64,000 bases of DNA. Source: an uncultured Clostridia bacterium (GTDB lineage Bacteria; Bacillota; Clostridia; UMGS1810). The translations under genes were made by a program, and so were the position numbers. Numbering within the stretch: the stretch's first letter is position 1; each line of letters starts with the position of its first letter. A model generated the notes under the pieces. The model was not told the DNA's origin. It did not search any database and saw only the letters and a program-made list of their open reading frames with translations. Of this stretch, positions 27,617 through 35,137 are shown one piece after another. The DNA is taken from NCBI GenBank assembly GCA_934500875.1, contig CAKSTL010000004.1, positions 124,001 to 188,000 on the forward strand, in the 5' to 3' direction.

Positions 27617-27656
27617 CCAAAATTTCATTTTTGTAATATTGTCTTAAAATTCAGCC

Positions 27657-27685
27657 TTGCCACAGAGGCAAATTAGTGATATACT
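27657..27685 (+). promoter_or_regulatory. Promoter of the PAP2 gene with extended -10
   Basis: TTGCCA (27657-27662), 17-base spacer, TATACT (27680-27685) preceded by TGA, an extended -10. It lies 20 bases before the TTG start. Confidence 0.75.
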
Positions 27686-27705
27686 AACAAGCGGAGGCGA
27701 TAAAT

Positions 27706-28287
27706 TTGAACTTTGAATTTGCGATTTTAAACTTTATACAGCAAAATATGCGCTGCGGCTTTCTTGATAATGTTATGCCACAGATTTCAGCGCTCGGCAA
27801 CGGCGGAATTGCGTGGATAATTTTTACAATAGTTATGCTGTCTTTAAAAAGTGTGCGCAAATACGGCTTTTATATGGCGGTGTCGCTTGTAATTATGCTT
27901 GTTGTGTGCAACATAACGTTAAAGCCGCTTATTGCAAGAGTAAGACCGTTTATATATACCGATATAAAGCTCATTATTGATAAACCGAACGACTTTTCTT
28001 TTCCGTCGGGTCACACCATGGTGTCATTCTCTGCCGCAACAGCGTATTTTATGTGCTATCGTAGCCGAAAAAAAGACGGTGTTCACACTGTTTTTGACAC
28101 CAAGACAGCAGTTTTTATAACGTTTGCTGCTGCGGTTCTGATTGCATTTTCACGGCTTTATCTTTACGTTCACTTTCCCACAGACGTCCTTGCGGCAATT
28201 GTCTTGGGCATAATCGACGGCATTGTGTCGGCAAAAATTGTTGAAAAAATAATAGCCTTACGGGCAAAAAAATGCAGCGGCATTTAA
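27706..28287 (+). CDS. PAP2-family membrane phosphatase
   Basis: A 193-residue integral membrane protein with all three PAP2 motifs: KPLIARVRP, FPSGHT, and SRLYLYVHFPTDV. The conserved histidines act in removal of phosphate from lipid or isoprenoid phosphates, such as undecaprenyl pyrophosphate or phosphatidic/phosphatidylglycerol phosphate; the substrate is not evident. The start is TTG 27706, seven bases after GGAGGCG; there is no ATG in a suitable place. It has its own promoter and ends at a bidirectional terminator shared with the converging argG. Confidence 0.88.
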   Translation: MNFEFAILNFIQQNMRCGFLDNVMPQISALGNGGIAWIIFTIVMLSLKSVRKYGFYMAVSLVIMLVVCNITLKPLIARVRPFIYTDIKLIIDKPNDFSFPSGHTMVSFSAATAYFMCYRSRKKDGVHTVFDTKTAVFITFAAAVLIAFSRLYLYVHFPTDVLAAIVLGIIDGIVSAKIVEKIIALRAKKCSGI

Positions 28288-28313
28288 AATTTTTCTATTT
28301 TTAACTGTAATAC

Positions 28314-28348
28314 AAAAACGGGATGCAAATTTTTTGCATCCCGTTTTT
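28314..28348. terminator. Bidirectional terminator between the PAP2 gene and argG
   Basis: AAAAACGGGATGCAAA (28314-28329) and TTTGCATCCCGTTTTT (28333-28348) form a long perfect stem with A/T tracts on both sides, two bases from the argG stop. Confidence 0.92.
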
Positions 28349-28350
28349 AA

Positions 28351-29568
28351 TCAGTTACTTTTGTTTTTTTCGTTCATAAGAGCCCTTACCTTAAGCGGCA
28401 AACCGAAGAGATTGATAAATCCTTCCGCATCCTTGTGGCTGTAAAGCTCGTGGCTGTCACCGAACGACGCTATATCCTCGTTATAGAGCGAATATTTCGA
28501 CTTAGCGCCGGCAGGAGAAATGTGACCTTTATAAAGCTTTAATTTCACTTCGCCGGTAACGGTTTGCTGAGTTGAGTCAACAAATGCCGAAAGCGCTTCC
28601 CTGAGAGGCGTAAACCATTTTCCGTCATATACAAGCTCAGCGAATTTGATTGCCGCCTGACGTTTAAACGCCTGCGTATCCCTGTCAAGACACAAATATT
28701 CAAGCTCGTCGTGCGCCGCATAAAGAATTGTTCCGCCCGGGGTTTCATACACTCCCCTTGATTTCATACCCACAAGCCTGTCCTCAACAATATCAGCAAT
28801 GCCAATTCCGTATTCGCCGCCGACTTTATTAAGCTCTTCAACCAAAGCAAGCGGAGAGTAATTTTTGCCGTCAATCGAAACAGGCTCGCCTTTTTCAAAT
28901 CCGATTGTAATATATTTGGGGGTATCAGGTGTTTTTTCGGGCGGAGTTGTAAGTTTCAAGAGATTGTCAAGCTGAGGCTCGTTCCACGGGTTCTCCAAAT
29001 CCATACCCTCGTGGCTTATATGCCATACGTTTCTGTCACGTGAATACAAATCCTTTTTAGTAACGGGAATTTCTATGCCGTTTTTCTCGGCGTAGTCAAC
29101 AGCGTCCTCCCTCGATTTAATATCCCAGATTCGCCAGGGAGCAATAATTTTAAGTTCGGGTGCAAGCGCTTTTATGGTAAGCTCAAACCTTACCTGGTCG
29201 TTGCCCTTACCTGTTGCGCCGTGACAAATTGCAACTGCGCCCTCTTTTTTTGCAACCTCAACAAGTTTTTTTGCAATAATCGGACGTGCGTGCGACGTTC
29301 CGAGGAGATATTTTCCTTCATAAACCGCACCTGCTTTAAGCGTCGGGAAAATATAATCCTTAACATATCCTTCTTTTAAGTCAGCAATATATAATTTTGA
29401 TGCGCCTGCTTTTTTTGCTCTTTCCTCAAGACCTTCCGTTTCTTTGCCCTGACCGACGTCGCCGCAAACCGCTATAACCTCGTAATCGTAATTTTCAATT
29501 AACCAGTGGATGATAATTGATGTATCAAGTCCGCCGGAATAAGCTAAAACAACTTTTTCTTTTGCCAT
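28351..29568 (-). CDS. argG: Argininosuccinate synthase
   Basis: A 405-residue enzyme that joins citrulline and aspartate with ATP, the penultimate step of arginine synthesis. Visible are the PP-loop AYSGGLDTS at residues 9-17, [17 protein letters not shown] and the C-terminal SPYSLY-like end. Length is normal. ATG 29568 follows GGAGG. No argH is adjacent, so argG stands alone between a terminator and its own promoter. That promoter and the space to ruvC contain several 13-nt palindromes that could be ArgR/AhrC sites. Confidence 0.96.
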   Translation of the reverse strand: MAKEKVVLAYSGGLDTSIIIHWLIENYDYEVIAVCGDVGQGKETEGLEERAKKAGASKLYIADLKEGYVKDYIFPTLKAGAVYEGKYLLGTSHARPIIAKKLVEVAKKEGAVAICHGATGKGNDQVRFELTIKALAPELKIIAPWRIWDIKSREDAVDYAEKNGIEIPVTKKDLYSRDRNVWHISHEGMDLENPWNEPQLDNLLKLTTPPEKTPDTPKYITIGFEKGEPVSIDGKNYSPLALVEELNKVGGEYGIGIADIVEDRLVGMKSRGVYETPGGTILYAAHDELEYLCLDRDTQAFKRQAAIKFAELVYDGKWFTPLREALSAFVDSTQQTVTGEVKLKLYKGHISPAGAKSKYSLYNEDIASFGDSHELYSHKDAEGFINLFGLPLKVRALMNEKNKSN

Positions 29569-29605
29569 CTTGATTTTCCTCCAATTTGTGTTAAAATATA
29601 AGTAT

Positions 29606-29633
29606 ATTATACATTAAATTCTGCGCATTTCAA
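29606..29633 (-). promoter_or_regulatory. SigmaA-type promoter for argG
   Basis: Minus-strand TTGAAA (29628-29633), 16-base spacer, TATAAT (29606-29611). The -10 lies inside an ArgR-like palindromic sequence (AGTATATTATACA, 29601-29613). Confidence 0.7.
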
Positions 29634-29652
29634 GAGCATTTTCGCAAAATCG

Positions 29653-29739
29653 TGTATATTATACAATTTTTAATAAAAAGAAAGGTGCATAATAGGCATA
29701 AATATACATAATATACATATGTATACTGCATAATATGCA
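29653..29739. promoter_or_regulatory. Cluster of ARG-box-like 13-nt palindromes between argG and ruvC
   Basis: TGTATATTATACA (29653-29665) and TGCATAATATGCA (29727-29739) are perfect palindromes of the form TGNATA-N-TATNCA; TGCATAATAGGCA (29686-29698) is a near copy, and a related sequence covers the argG -10. The pattern resembles ArgR/AhrC operators, which occur as paired TGNAT(A/T)4ATNCA boxes. Assignment to ArgR is inference. Confidence 0.45.
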
Positions 29740-29750
29740 AAAATGTGAAT

Positions 29751-30242
29751 ATGATTATTCTCGGAATTGACCCCGGTATTGCAATTGTGGGCTACGGTGT
29801 GGTAGAATATAGAGGTAATAAATTTAAAACGTTAAGTTACGGCGCTATAACTACCCCAGCAGATATGAAGGTGAAAGACAGGCTCAAAATTATATACGAC
29901 GGTGTAATTGACATAATACGTCTGCACAAGCCTGATTGCATTGCGATTGAAGAGCTTTTTTACAATAACAACGCAAAAACGGTTATAAATGTTGCGCAGG
30001 GCCGTGCAATGCCCTATCTCGCCGCCGCAAATACCAATCTTGAAATTTACGAATACACTCCGCTGCAAGTTAAACAGGCTGTTGCAGGATACGGCAGGGC
30101 TGAAAAAAAACAGGTTCAGCAGATGACGAAAATACTTTTAAACCTCGAAAAAATTCCGAAGCCCGACGACACTGCCGACGCACTTGCAATTGCGGTTTGC
30201 CACGCACATTCGTTTCGGATGAACGAAAAAACTTATATATAA
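29751..30242 (+). CDS. ruvC: Holliday junction resolvase RuvC
   Basis: A 163-residue RNase H-fold nuclease. The catalytic acids are in LGIDPG near the N-terminus, AIEELFY, and PDDTADALAIAVCH at the end. It cuts four-way junctions together with RuvAB. ATG 29751 gives the family start MIILGIDPG; a GTG two codons upstream is possible. The ribosome site is weak. It is the first gene of ruvC-ruvA-ruvB, with 18 bases to ruvA. No LexA-type operator (GAAC-N4-GTTC) is visible upstream. Confidence 0.96.
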   Translation: MIILGIDPGIAIVGYGVVEYRGNKFKTLSYGAITTPADMKVKDRLKIIYDGVIDIIRLHKPDCIAIEELFYNNNAKTVINVAQGRAMPYLAAANTNLEIYEYTPLQVKQAVAGYGRAEKKQVQQMTKILLNLEKIPKPDDTADALAIAVCHAHSFRMNEKTYI

Positions 30243-30260
30243 TTTACTAAGGAGAGCTTT

Positions 30261-30866
30261 ATGTTCAGCTATTTAAAAGGTTTTTTGACTCAAAAAGGTC
30301 AGAATTTTGTTGTTATTGACGTTTCCGGCATTGGATTTAAGGTTTACACGTCGCTCACCTCGCTTCAGAGTATCGGCGCAAATGCCGAAAATACACCCGT
30401 CACTTTTTATACATATATGTATATCAAGGAAGGAATTATGGATTTATACGGTTTTTCAACCGCAGAAGAACTTAATATGTTTGAGCTTCTGATTTCGGTA
30501 TCGGGCGTCGGGGCAAAGGGCGCAATTGCAATTTTGTCCTCGCTCACGCCGCAAAAACTTGCGGTAAGCCTTGTTACCAATGATGTGTCCTCAATAAAAA
30601 AAGCATCGGGAATAGGCCCCAAAACGGCGCAGCGCATTATTCTCGAACTTAAAGACAAAATCAAAAACGAAGAGCTTGTTGCCGCACAGGAGGATACGTG
30701 TATTTCGGACGGTATTTCGCTTACCGACGCACATTCTGAGGCAGTGAGCGCACTTATTGTTTTGGGATATTCAAAAATTGAGGCTGAAAATGCAGTTGCA
30801 AAGGCGCCGAAGGATTTAAACAATGCAGAGGACATCATCAAAGCGGCTCTGAAGGCGCTTATTTAA
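30261..30866 (+). CDS. ruvA: Holliday junction branch-migration protein RuvA
   Basis: A 201-residue protein with the N-terminal OB fold (FSYLKGFLTQK, then VIDVSGIGFKVYTS), two helix-hairpin-helix motifs (LLISVSGVGAKGAIAILS and IKKASGIGPKTAQRII) and the C-terminal domain III that contacts RuvB (ALIVLGYSKIEAENAV). It holds the junction for the RuvB motor. ATG 30261 follows AAGGAG. Length normal; located between ruvC and ruvB with 18-base gaps. Confidence 0.96.
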   Translation: MFSYLKGFLTQKGQNFVVIDVSGIGFKVYTSLTSLQSIGANAENTPVTFYTYMYIKEGIMDLYGFSTAEELNMFELLISVSGVGAKGAIAILSSLTPQKLAVSLVTNDVSSIKKASGIGPKTAQRIILELKDKIKNEELVAAQEDTCISDGISLTDAHSEAVSALIVLGYSKIEAENAVAKAPKDLNNAEDIIKAALKALI

Positions 30867-30884
30867 CTTTGAAAGGATAAAAAT

Positions 30885-31892
30885 ATGGATTTTAACGAAA
30901 GAATTGTCACGTCGGATTTTATTGATGAAGATATTGACATTGAAACAAGCCTCCGTCCAAAACATCTGGACGAATATGTGGGTCAGGACAAAATTAAAGA
31001 AAACCTCTCGGTCTATATCAAGGCGGCAAAAGAGAGGAACGAAGCGCTTGACCACGTTCTCTTATACGGCCCGCCGGGACTTGGAAAAACCACTCTTTCA
31101 AACATTATCGCAAACGAAATGGGTGTAAACATAAGAATTACAAGCGGCCCTGCAATTGAAAAGCCCGGCGATTTGGCAGGAATTTTAACAAATCTTGCCG
31201 AGCACGACGTTTTGTTTATTGACGAAATTCACCGTCTGAGCGCAAGCGTTGAAGAAATTTTATACCCTGCAATGGAGGATTTTTCGCTCGATATTATAAT
31301 CGGCAAAGGCCCGAGCGCACGCTCTATAAGGCTTGACCTTCCTAAATTTACGCTTATCGGCGCAACAACCAAGGCAGGAAGAATTACTTCTCCCCTTCGT
31401 GACCGATTCGGCGTTCTTGCACGGCTTGAGCTTTACACAAACGACCATCTTAAACAGATTGTTGAAAGAAGCGCAAAAATTTTAAACGTTAGCATAGATT
31501 CGGACGGCGCATACGAAATAGCCTCACGCTCACGAGGGACGCCGAGAATTGCAAACCGTCTTTTAAAGCGTGTGCGTGATTTCGGTCAGGTTTACGGCGA
31601 CGGCACGGTTACGAAAAAAATTGCACAGCTTGCTCTTGAAAAAATAGAGGTTGATAAAATCGGGCTTGACTGCACCGATGCCAATATGATAAAATCAATG
31701 ATTAAAAACTTCGGCGGCGGACCCGTCGGGCTTGATACGCTTGCCGCAACAATCGGCGAGGACGCAAACACAATCGAAGATGTTTACGAGCCTTATCTTC
31801 TTCAGCTCGGCTTTATAAATCGCACTCCGAGGGGAAGAATTGTTACAAAATCGGCATACGACCACTTCGGCATACCGTTTGACAAAGAGTAG
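30885..31892 (+). CDS. ruvB: Holliday junction helicase RuvB
   Basis: A 335-residue AAA+ motor. Walker A GPPGLGKT (62-69), Walker B FIDEIHRL, sensor and arginine-finger region PLRDRFGV, and the C-terminal winged helix ([13 protein letters not shown]). It drives branch migration on RuvA-bound junctions. ATG 30885 follows GAAAGGA. A terminator follows about 50 bases after the stop. Confidence 0.97.
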   Translation: MDFNERIVTSDFIDEDIDIETSLRPKHLDEYVGQDKIKENLSVYIKAAKERNEALDHVLLYGPPGLGKTTLSNIIANEMGVNIRITSGPAIEKPGDLAGILTNLAEHDVLFIDEIHRLSASVEEILYPAMEDFSLDIIIGKGPSARSIRLDLPKFTLIGATTKAGRITSPLRDRFGVLARLELYTNDHLKQIVERSAKILNVSIDSDGAYEIASRSRGTPRIANRLLKRVRDFGQVYGDGTVTKKIAQLALEKIEVDKIGLDCTDANMIKSMIKNFGGGPVGLDTLAATIGEDANTIEDVYEPYLLQLGFINRTPRGRIVTKSAYDHFGIPFDKE

Positions 31893-31943
31893 CCTTTTTC
31901 GCATAATACGGCATTGCCGTTGGTATTGAAAAACAAAAAATTC

Positions 31944-31987
31944 AAAACGGACTGAGTTTTTATTACAAACTTCAGTCCGTTGTTTTG
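31944..31987. terminator. Terminator after ruvB, also facing sigF
   Basis: AAAACGGACTGAG (31944-31956) pairs with CTTCAGTCCGTTGTTTT (31970-31986) with one bulge. T-rich sequence lies on both sides, so it can end ruvB and, from the other side, the spoIIA transcript. The remaining roughly 135 bases to sigF hold no convincing gene. Confidence 0.75.
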
Positions 31988-32122
31988 TATAAACAAAAAG
32001 CCGTCTTATATTTTTCATACCATCCATCCCAAAACAAGTCTTAGTAATTAAAATATACAACGGCTTTTATGCTTCTTCAACTCTAATTTTTTCACCCTTT
32101 TAGTAATATTACACTTTCTCTT

Positions 32123-32845
32123 CTATCCTGTCATTTTTTCTTTCATTCTTTTTAGAATTTTCTTCTCGAGACGGGATACCTGCACCTGTGAAATACCGAT
32201 ACATCCTGCAATTTCGCTCTGTGTTTTTCCTCTGAAATAGCGAAGCATAATTATTTTTTTCTCTCTTTCGTCCAAGGCTTTGATAGCTTCGCAAAGCGAA
32301 ATTTTATCTAAAATTTTATCCTCGGTATCGGTATCGTTTGCAATTTTGTCAATCAAAAATCCTGCCGATTTGTCGTTTTCATAAAACTCTCTGTAAAGCG
32401 ATTCGGGCGCTGTGTTTGCCTCAAGCGCAACAGCCAGTTCGCTCGGCGTCTGCCCTATTCTTTCGGCAATTTCCGATAACCTCACCTCACGGTTTAACTC
32501 TTTTTCCATCACCTCCTTTGTAATTTTTGCCTTCTGCGCAATTTCTTTTAATCTGCGGCTCACCTTAATTATGCCGTCGTCACGCAAAAACCGTTTTATT
32601 TCGCCCATAATAAGCGGAACGGCATATGTTGAAAAGCGCACGTCATAGCTTAAATCAAAGTTTTTTATTGCCTTAAGTATTCCTATACATCCGATTTGAA
32701 AAATATCCTCCAAATCATAACCTCTGTTTGAAAACTTTCTTGCAACGCTCCATACAAGCGCAATATTTTCGTTTACAATTTCGTCCTCGGCGCTCTTGTC
32801 GCCCTCCTTTGCACGTTTTATAAGGTCTGTAATATCATTTGCCAA
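32123..32845 (-). CDS. sigF: Sporulation sigma factor SigF
   Basis: A 240-residue sigma-70 family factor. Region 2 has DLEDIFQIGCIGILKAIKNFD and FSTYAVPLIMGEIKRFLRDD (each shown in part), region 3 follows, and region 4 ends with KTQSEIAGCIGISQVQVSRLEKK. The PLIMGEIKRFLRD segment is typical of SigF/SigG. It directs early forespore transcription and is held inactive by SpoIIAB. The start is TTG 32845, eight bases after GGAGG. It is the third gene of the spoIIA operon, 16 bases after spoIIAB. In Bacillus spoVA genes often follow; here they do not. Confidence 0.95.
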   Translation of the reverse strand: MANDITDLIKRAKEGDKSAEDEIVNENIALVWSVARKFSNRGYDLEDIFQIGCIGILKAIKNFDLSYDVRFSTYAVPLIMGEIKRFLRDDGIIKVSRRLKEIAQKAKITKEVMEKELNREVRLSEIAERIGQTPSELAVALEANTAPESLYREFYENDKSAGFLIDKIANDTDTEDKILDKISLCEAIKALDEREKKIIMLRYFRGKTQSEIAGCIGISQVQVSRLEKKILKRMKEKMTG

Positions 32846-32861
32846 TATTTAAACCTCCGAT

Positions 32862-33293
32862 TCAAAGCGTTCTCGAACCTATGGTTTTTTCCATTGTAAC
32901 CTTTGTTCCCACATCCACAATGGAATGAACGCTGATATTATCCATAAAGGTTTCCATAACGGTAAATCCCATTCCCGACCTTTCGCCGTCCGTATTGGTA
33001 GTAAAAAGCGGCTGCATAGCTTCCTTAACGTCTGCAATTCCGCATCCGTTATCGGTTACGGTAATTTTTACGTTATCATCCTTTATGTATATATCAATCG
33101 TGACATTGCCCTTTTTTTCGGCATATCCGTGGACAACGGAATTTGTAACCGCCTCGGACACTGCTGTTTTTATATCCGCCAATTCTTCAAGAGTCGGGTC
33201 AAGCTGCGAAACAAACGCAGAAACTGCCGCACGCACAAACGACTCGTTTTCCGATTTTGACATTACAACGATTTTTGCACTGTTTTCTCTCAT
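32862..33293 (-). CDS. spoIIAB: Anti-sigma F factor SpoIIAB
   Basis: A 143-residue GHKL serine kinase. The Bergerat-fold boxes are visible: N box [16 protein letters not shown]1 VTDNGCGI and G2 [15 protein letters not shown]. It binds SigF, and phosphorylates SpoIIAA. ATG 33293 follows AGGAGGG. It begins three bases after the spoIIAA stop, so the two are coupled. Confidence 0.96.
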   Translation of the reverse strand: MRENSAKIVVMSKSENESFVRAAVSAFVSQLDPTLEELADIKTAVSEAVTNSVVHGYAEKKGNVTIDIYIKDDNVKITVTDNGCGIADVKEAMQPLFTTNTDGERSGMGFTVMETFMDNISVHSIVDVGTKVTMEKTIGSRTL

Positions 33294-33296
33294 TAT

Positions 33297-33641
33297 TTAT
33301 CCCTCCTTAAGAGCGCATACCGCCCCGTCAACGTCATTTCTGACGCTGATTATTTTTTTAATGCCGGCAATGTTTAAAAGACGGTCGATAGATTTTGCGT
33401 TTGACACGATAACGGTTTTTCCGCCGATTGATTTTATCAGCTTATACCTGCCTATTACAACGCCAATACCCGAGCTGTCCATAAAAGACAACGCAGAAAA
33501 GTCGAAAATAAGATTTTCTGCCGCAGATGATGTAATTTTTTTGTCAATTCTGTCTTTTACACCGCCCGCAACGTGATGGTCAAGCTCTCCGATAAGTTTT
33601 ACAATAAGAGTTTTTTCCTTCGTCTGAAAGATTATCTGCAC
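33297..33641 (-). CDS. spoIIAA: Anti-sigma F factor antagonist SpoIIAA
   Basis: A 114-residue STAS-domain protein. The phosphorylatable serine lies in FMDSSGIG (Ser56/57). In its unphosphorylated form it frees SigF from SpoIIAB. The true start is GTG 33641, seven bases after AAAGGAGGG, giving MQIIFQTKEK; the long frame up to 33773 runs through the promoter and a terminator and is not coding. First gene of the spoIIA operon, with a SigmaH-type promoter at 33698-33726. Confidence 0.93.
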   Translation of the reverse strand: MQIIFQTKEKTLIVKLIGELDHHVAGGVKDRIDKKITSSAAENLIFDFSALSFMDSSGIGVVIGRYKLIKSIGGKTVIVSNAKSIDRLLNIAGIKKIISVRNDVDGAVCALKEG

Positions 33642-33663
33642 AAATTTTCCCTCCTTTATTGCA

Positions 33664-33695
33664 CAAAAAAAGATGAAACATTTTAGTTTCATCTT
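33664..33695 (-). terminator. folC terminator lying in the spoIIA leader
   Basis: AAGATGAAAC (33670-33679) and GTTTCATCTT (33686-33695) form a 10-bp stem with a six-base loop; on the minus strand a run of T follows. It terminates folC read-through, yet it also lies between the spoIIA promoter and spoIIAA. Confidence 0.8.
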
Positions 33696-33697
33696 AA

Positions 33698-33726
33698 ATA
33701 TTCTATAAAGCCTGTCCCATTCCTTC
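33698..33726 (-). promoter_or_regulatory. SigmaH-type promoter of the spoIIA operon
   Basis: Minus-strand GAAGGAATG (33718-33726), 11-base spacer, ATAGAATAT (33698-33706). This fits the known SigmaH pattern RnAGGAwww-N11/12-RnnGAATww in nearly every position, and spoIIA is a classic SigmaH target in Bacillus. Confidence 0.8.
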
Positions 33727-33756
33727 AAAGAAAAATAAGAGGTTTTGTCGAACGCA

Positions 33757-35025
33757 TCAAAACTTATCGACAAACTTTCTCAAATTTCCCGCAAGATAGA
33801 GCGAACCTGCAATAATAACCGCGCCCTCGCCATTATTTTGTATAGCCGCACACCTTACGGCTTCAAAATTATCCTCTATAAGAACGGCGTCATTTTTATA
33901 TTTTTTTGCGGTTTTGAAAATTTTTTCAAAATCGGTTTGCCTGCTGCTCGGAACGCTCGTTATGATAACAAGGTCAGACACCGAGCATATTTTTTCAAGC
34001 GATTTTTCATAGTCTTTTTCGTTAAGCATACCGAAAACGGTAATAATTTTTTTGCCGCCGAAAACCGTTTTTACCGTATCGCAAAGCTTTAAAACACCGT
34101 CAAAGTTGTGTGCGCCGTCAATAACAAATGTGCCGTCCTTTTTTTCAAAAATCTCAAAACGGCACATCCAGCGTGCATTTTCAAGCCCTTTATATATGCT
34201 TTCATCCGTTATATCAAACGTATTTTTAAGACACTCGGCTGCGTCGAGTGCCACTGCCGCATTGTAAATCTGATGTGTTCCGCAAAGGTTGATTTTAATG
34301 TTCTTATACTCGCCGTAATCGAAAACGCTTGTCGTGCCTGATTTTTTTATTTTGATTTCCTTATGCGGATATAGGTGCGAATTCGTCTTGCAAACGGCTT
34401 CTTTAAGCACGATTTCCGCCTTCTTGTCAAGCTTCGGATAGCACACAACCTCAGAATTTTCTTTTAAAATTCCGCATTTTTCAAACGCAATTTTTTCTAT
34501 TGTATCGCCTAGATACTTTGTGTGGTCAAAGCTTATTGAGCAAATTGCGCACACGATCGGATTTTTTATAACGTTTGTGCAGTCGAGCCTTCCGCCAAGC
34601 CCCACCTCAAGCACAACAATATCGCACTTTTGACTTGCGAAATACAAAAATGCCGCTGCTGTGATAACCTCAAACTCAATAGGATTGTAATCACCGCACG
34701 CCTTAAGACTGCCCACTGCTGTTTTTACCTTTTCAACGCAAACGTCAAGGTCGTCATCCGATATATTTTTATTGTTGATTTTAATCCGCTCGTTAAAAAT
34801 TTCAATGAACGGCGAAGTAAAAAGCCCCGTTTTATACCCCGACTCAATCAGAATTTGCGATATAAAATTTGAAACCGAACCTTTTCCGTTTGTTCCTGCG
34901 ATATGGACAAATTTAAGACTGTCCTGCGGATTGCCGAGCACATCAAGAAGTTTTTTTATATTGTCAAGACCCGACTTTTTGCCGAATTTGCCGAGTGAAT
35001 GTATATACTTTTCTGCGTTTGTCAT
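33757..35025 (-). CDS. folC: Folylpolyglutamate synthase/dihydrofolate synthase
   Basis: A 422-residue Mur-ligase-family enzyme. The P-loop region is HIAGTNGKGSVSNF, followed by TSPFIEIFNERI, LEVGLGGRLDCTNVI, SFDHTKYLGDTIEKIAFEKCGI and the C-terminal VIDGAHNFDGV. It adds glutamates to folate. ATG 35025 follows GGAG; the frame upstream to 35073 overlaps the valS terminator region. It lies just downstream of valS on the same strand, the common valS-folC arrangement of Firmicutes, but a hairpin at 35055-35082 separates them. Confidence 0.95.
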   Translation of the reverse strand: MTNAEKYIHSLGKFGKKSGLDNIKKLLDVLGNPQDSLKFVHIAGTNGKGSVSNFISQILIESGYKTGLFTSPFIEIFNERIKINNKNISDDDLDVCVEKVKTAVGSLKACGDYNPIEFEVITAAAFLYFASQKCDIVVLEVGLGGRLDCTNVIKNPIVCAICSISFDHTKYLGDTIEKIAFEKCGILKENSEVVCYPKLDKKAEIVLKEAVCKTNSHLYPHKEIKIKKSGTTSVFDYGEYKNIKINLCGTHQIYNAAVALDAAECLKNTFDITDESIYKGLENARWMCRFEIFEKKDGTFVIDGAHNFDGVLKLCDTVKTVFGGKKIITVFGMLNEKDYEKSLEKICSVSDLVIITSVPSSRQTDFEKIFKTAKKYKNDAVLIEDNFEAVRCAAIQNNGEGAVIIAGSLYLAGNLRKFVDKF

Positions 35026-35054
35026 TTTATCTCCAAAATCAAAAGGGCGAAAGC

Positions 35055-35082
35055 AAAAGCCGCCGCCGAACAAGGCAGCGGC
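35055..35082 (-). terminator. Terminator between valS and folC
   Basis: GCCGCCGCC (35059-35067) and GGCAGCGGC (35074-35082) form a GC-rich stem with one mismatch; TTTTGC follows on the minus strand. The short T run suggests partial read-through into folC. Confidence 0.6.
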
Positions 35083-35137
35083 TCTATCCGTCCGTTTTTT
35101 ATTCCATTAAATTTTAAAAGGCTGTATCCGCCGGTTT

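Noticed and set aside
29640..29750. LexA operator before ruvCAB
   Set aside because: No GAAC-N4-GTTC sequence is present; the palindromes there are of a different type.
31695..32060. 121-codon minus-strand ORF overlapping the ruvB 3' end
   Set aside because: It covers conserved ruvB coding sequence and the terminator; no ribosome site or homology is evident.
31996..32068. AAAAGCCGT and ACGGCTTTT arms that could pair across 55 bases after sigF
   Set aside because: The loop is too long for a reliable terminator; the hairpin at 31944-31987 is a better candidate.
33642..33773. N-terminal extension of SpoIIAA
   Set aside because: The extension spans the SigmaH promoter and folC terminator, and family members start at the GTG 33641 equivalent.
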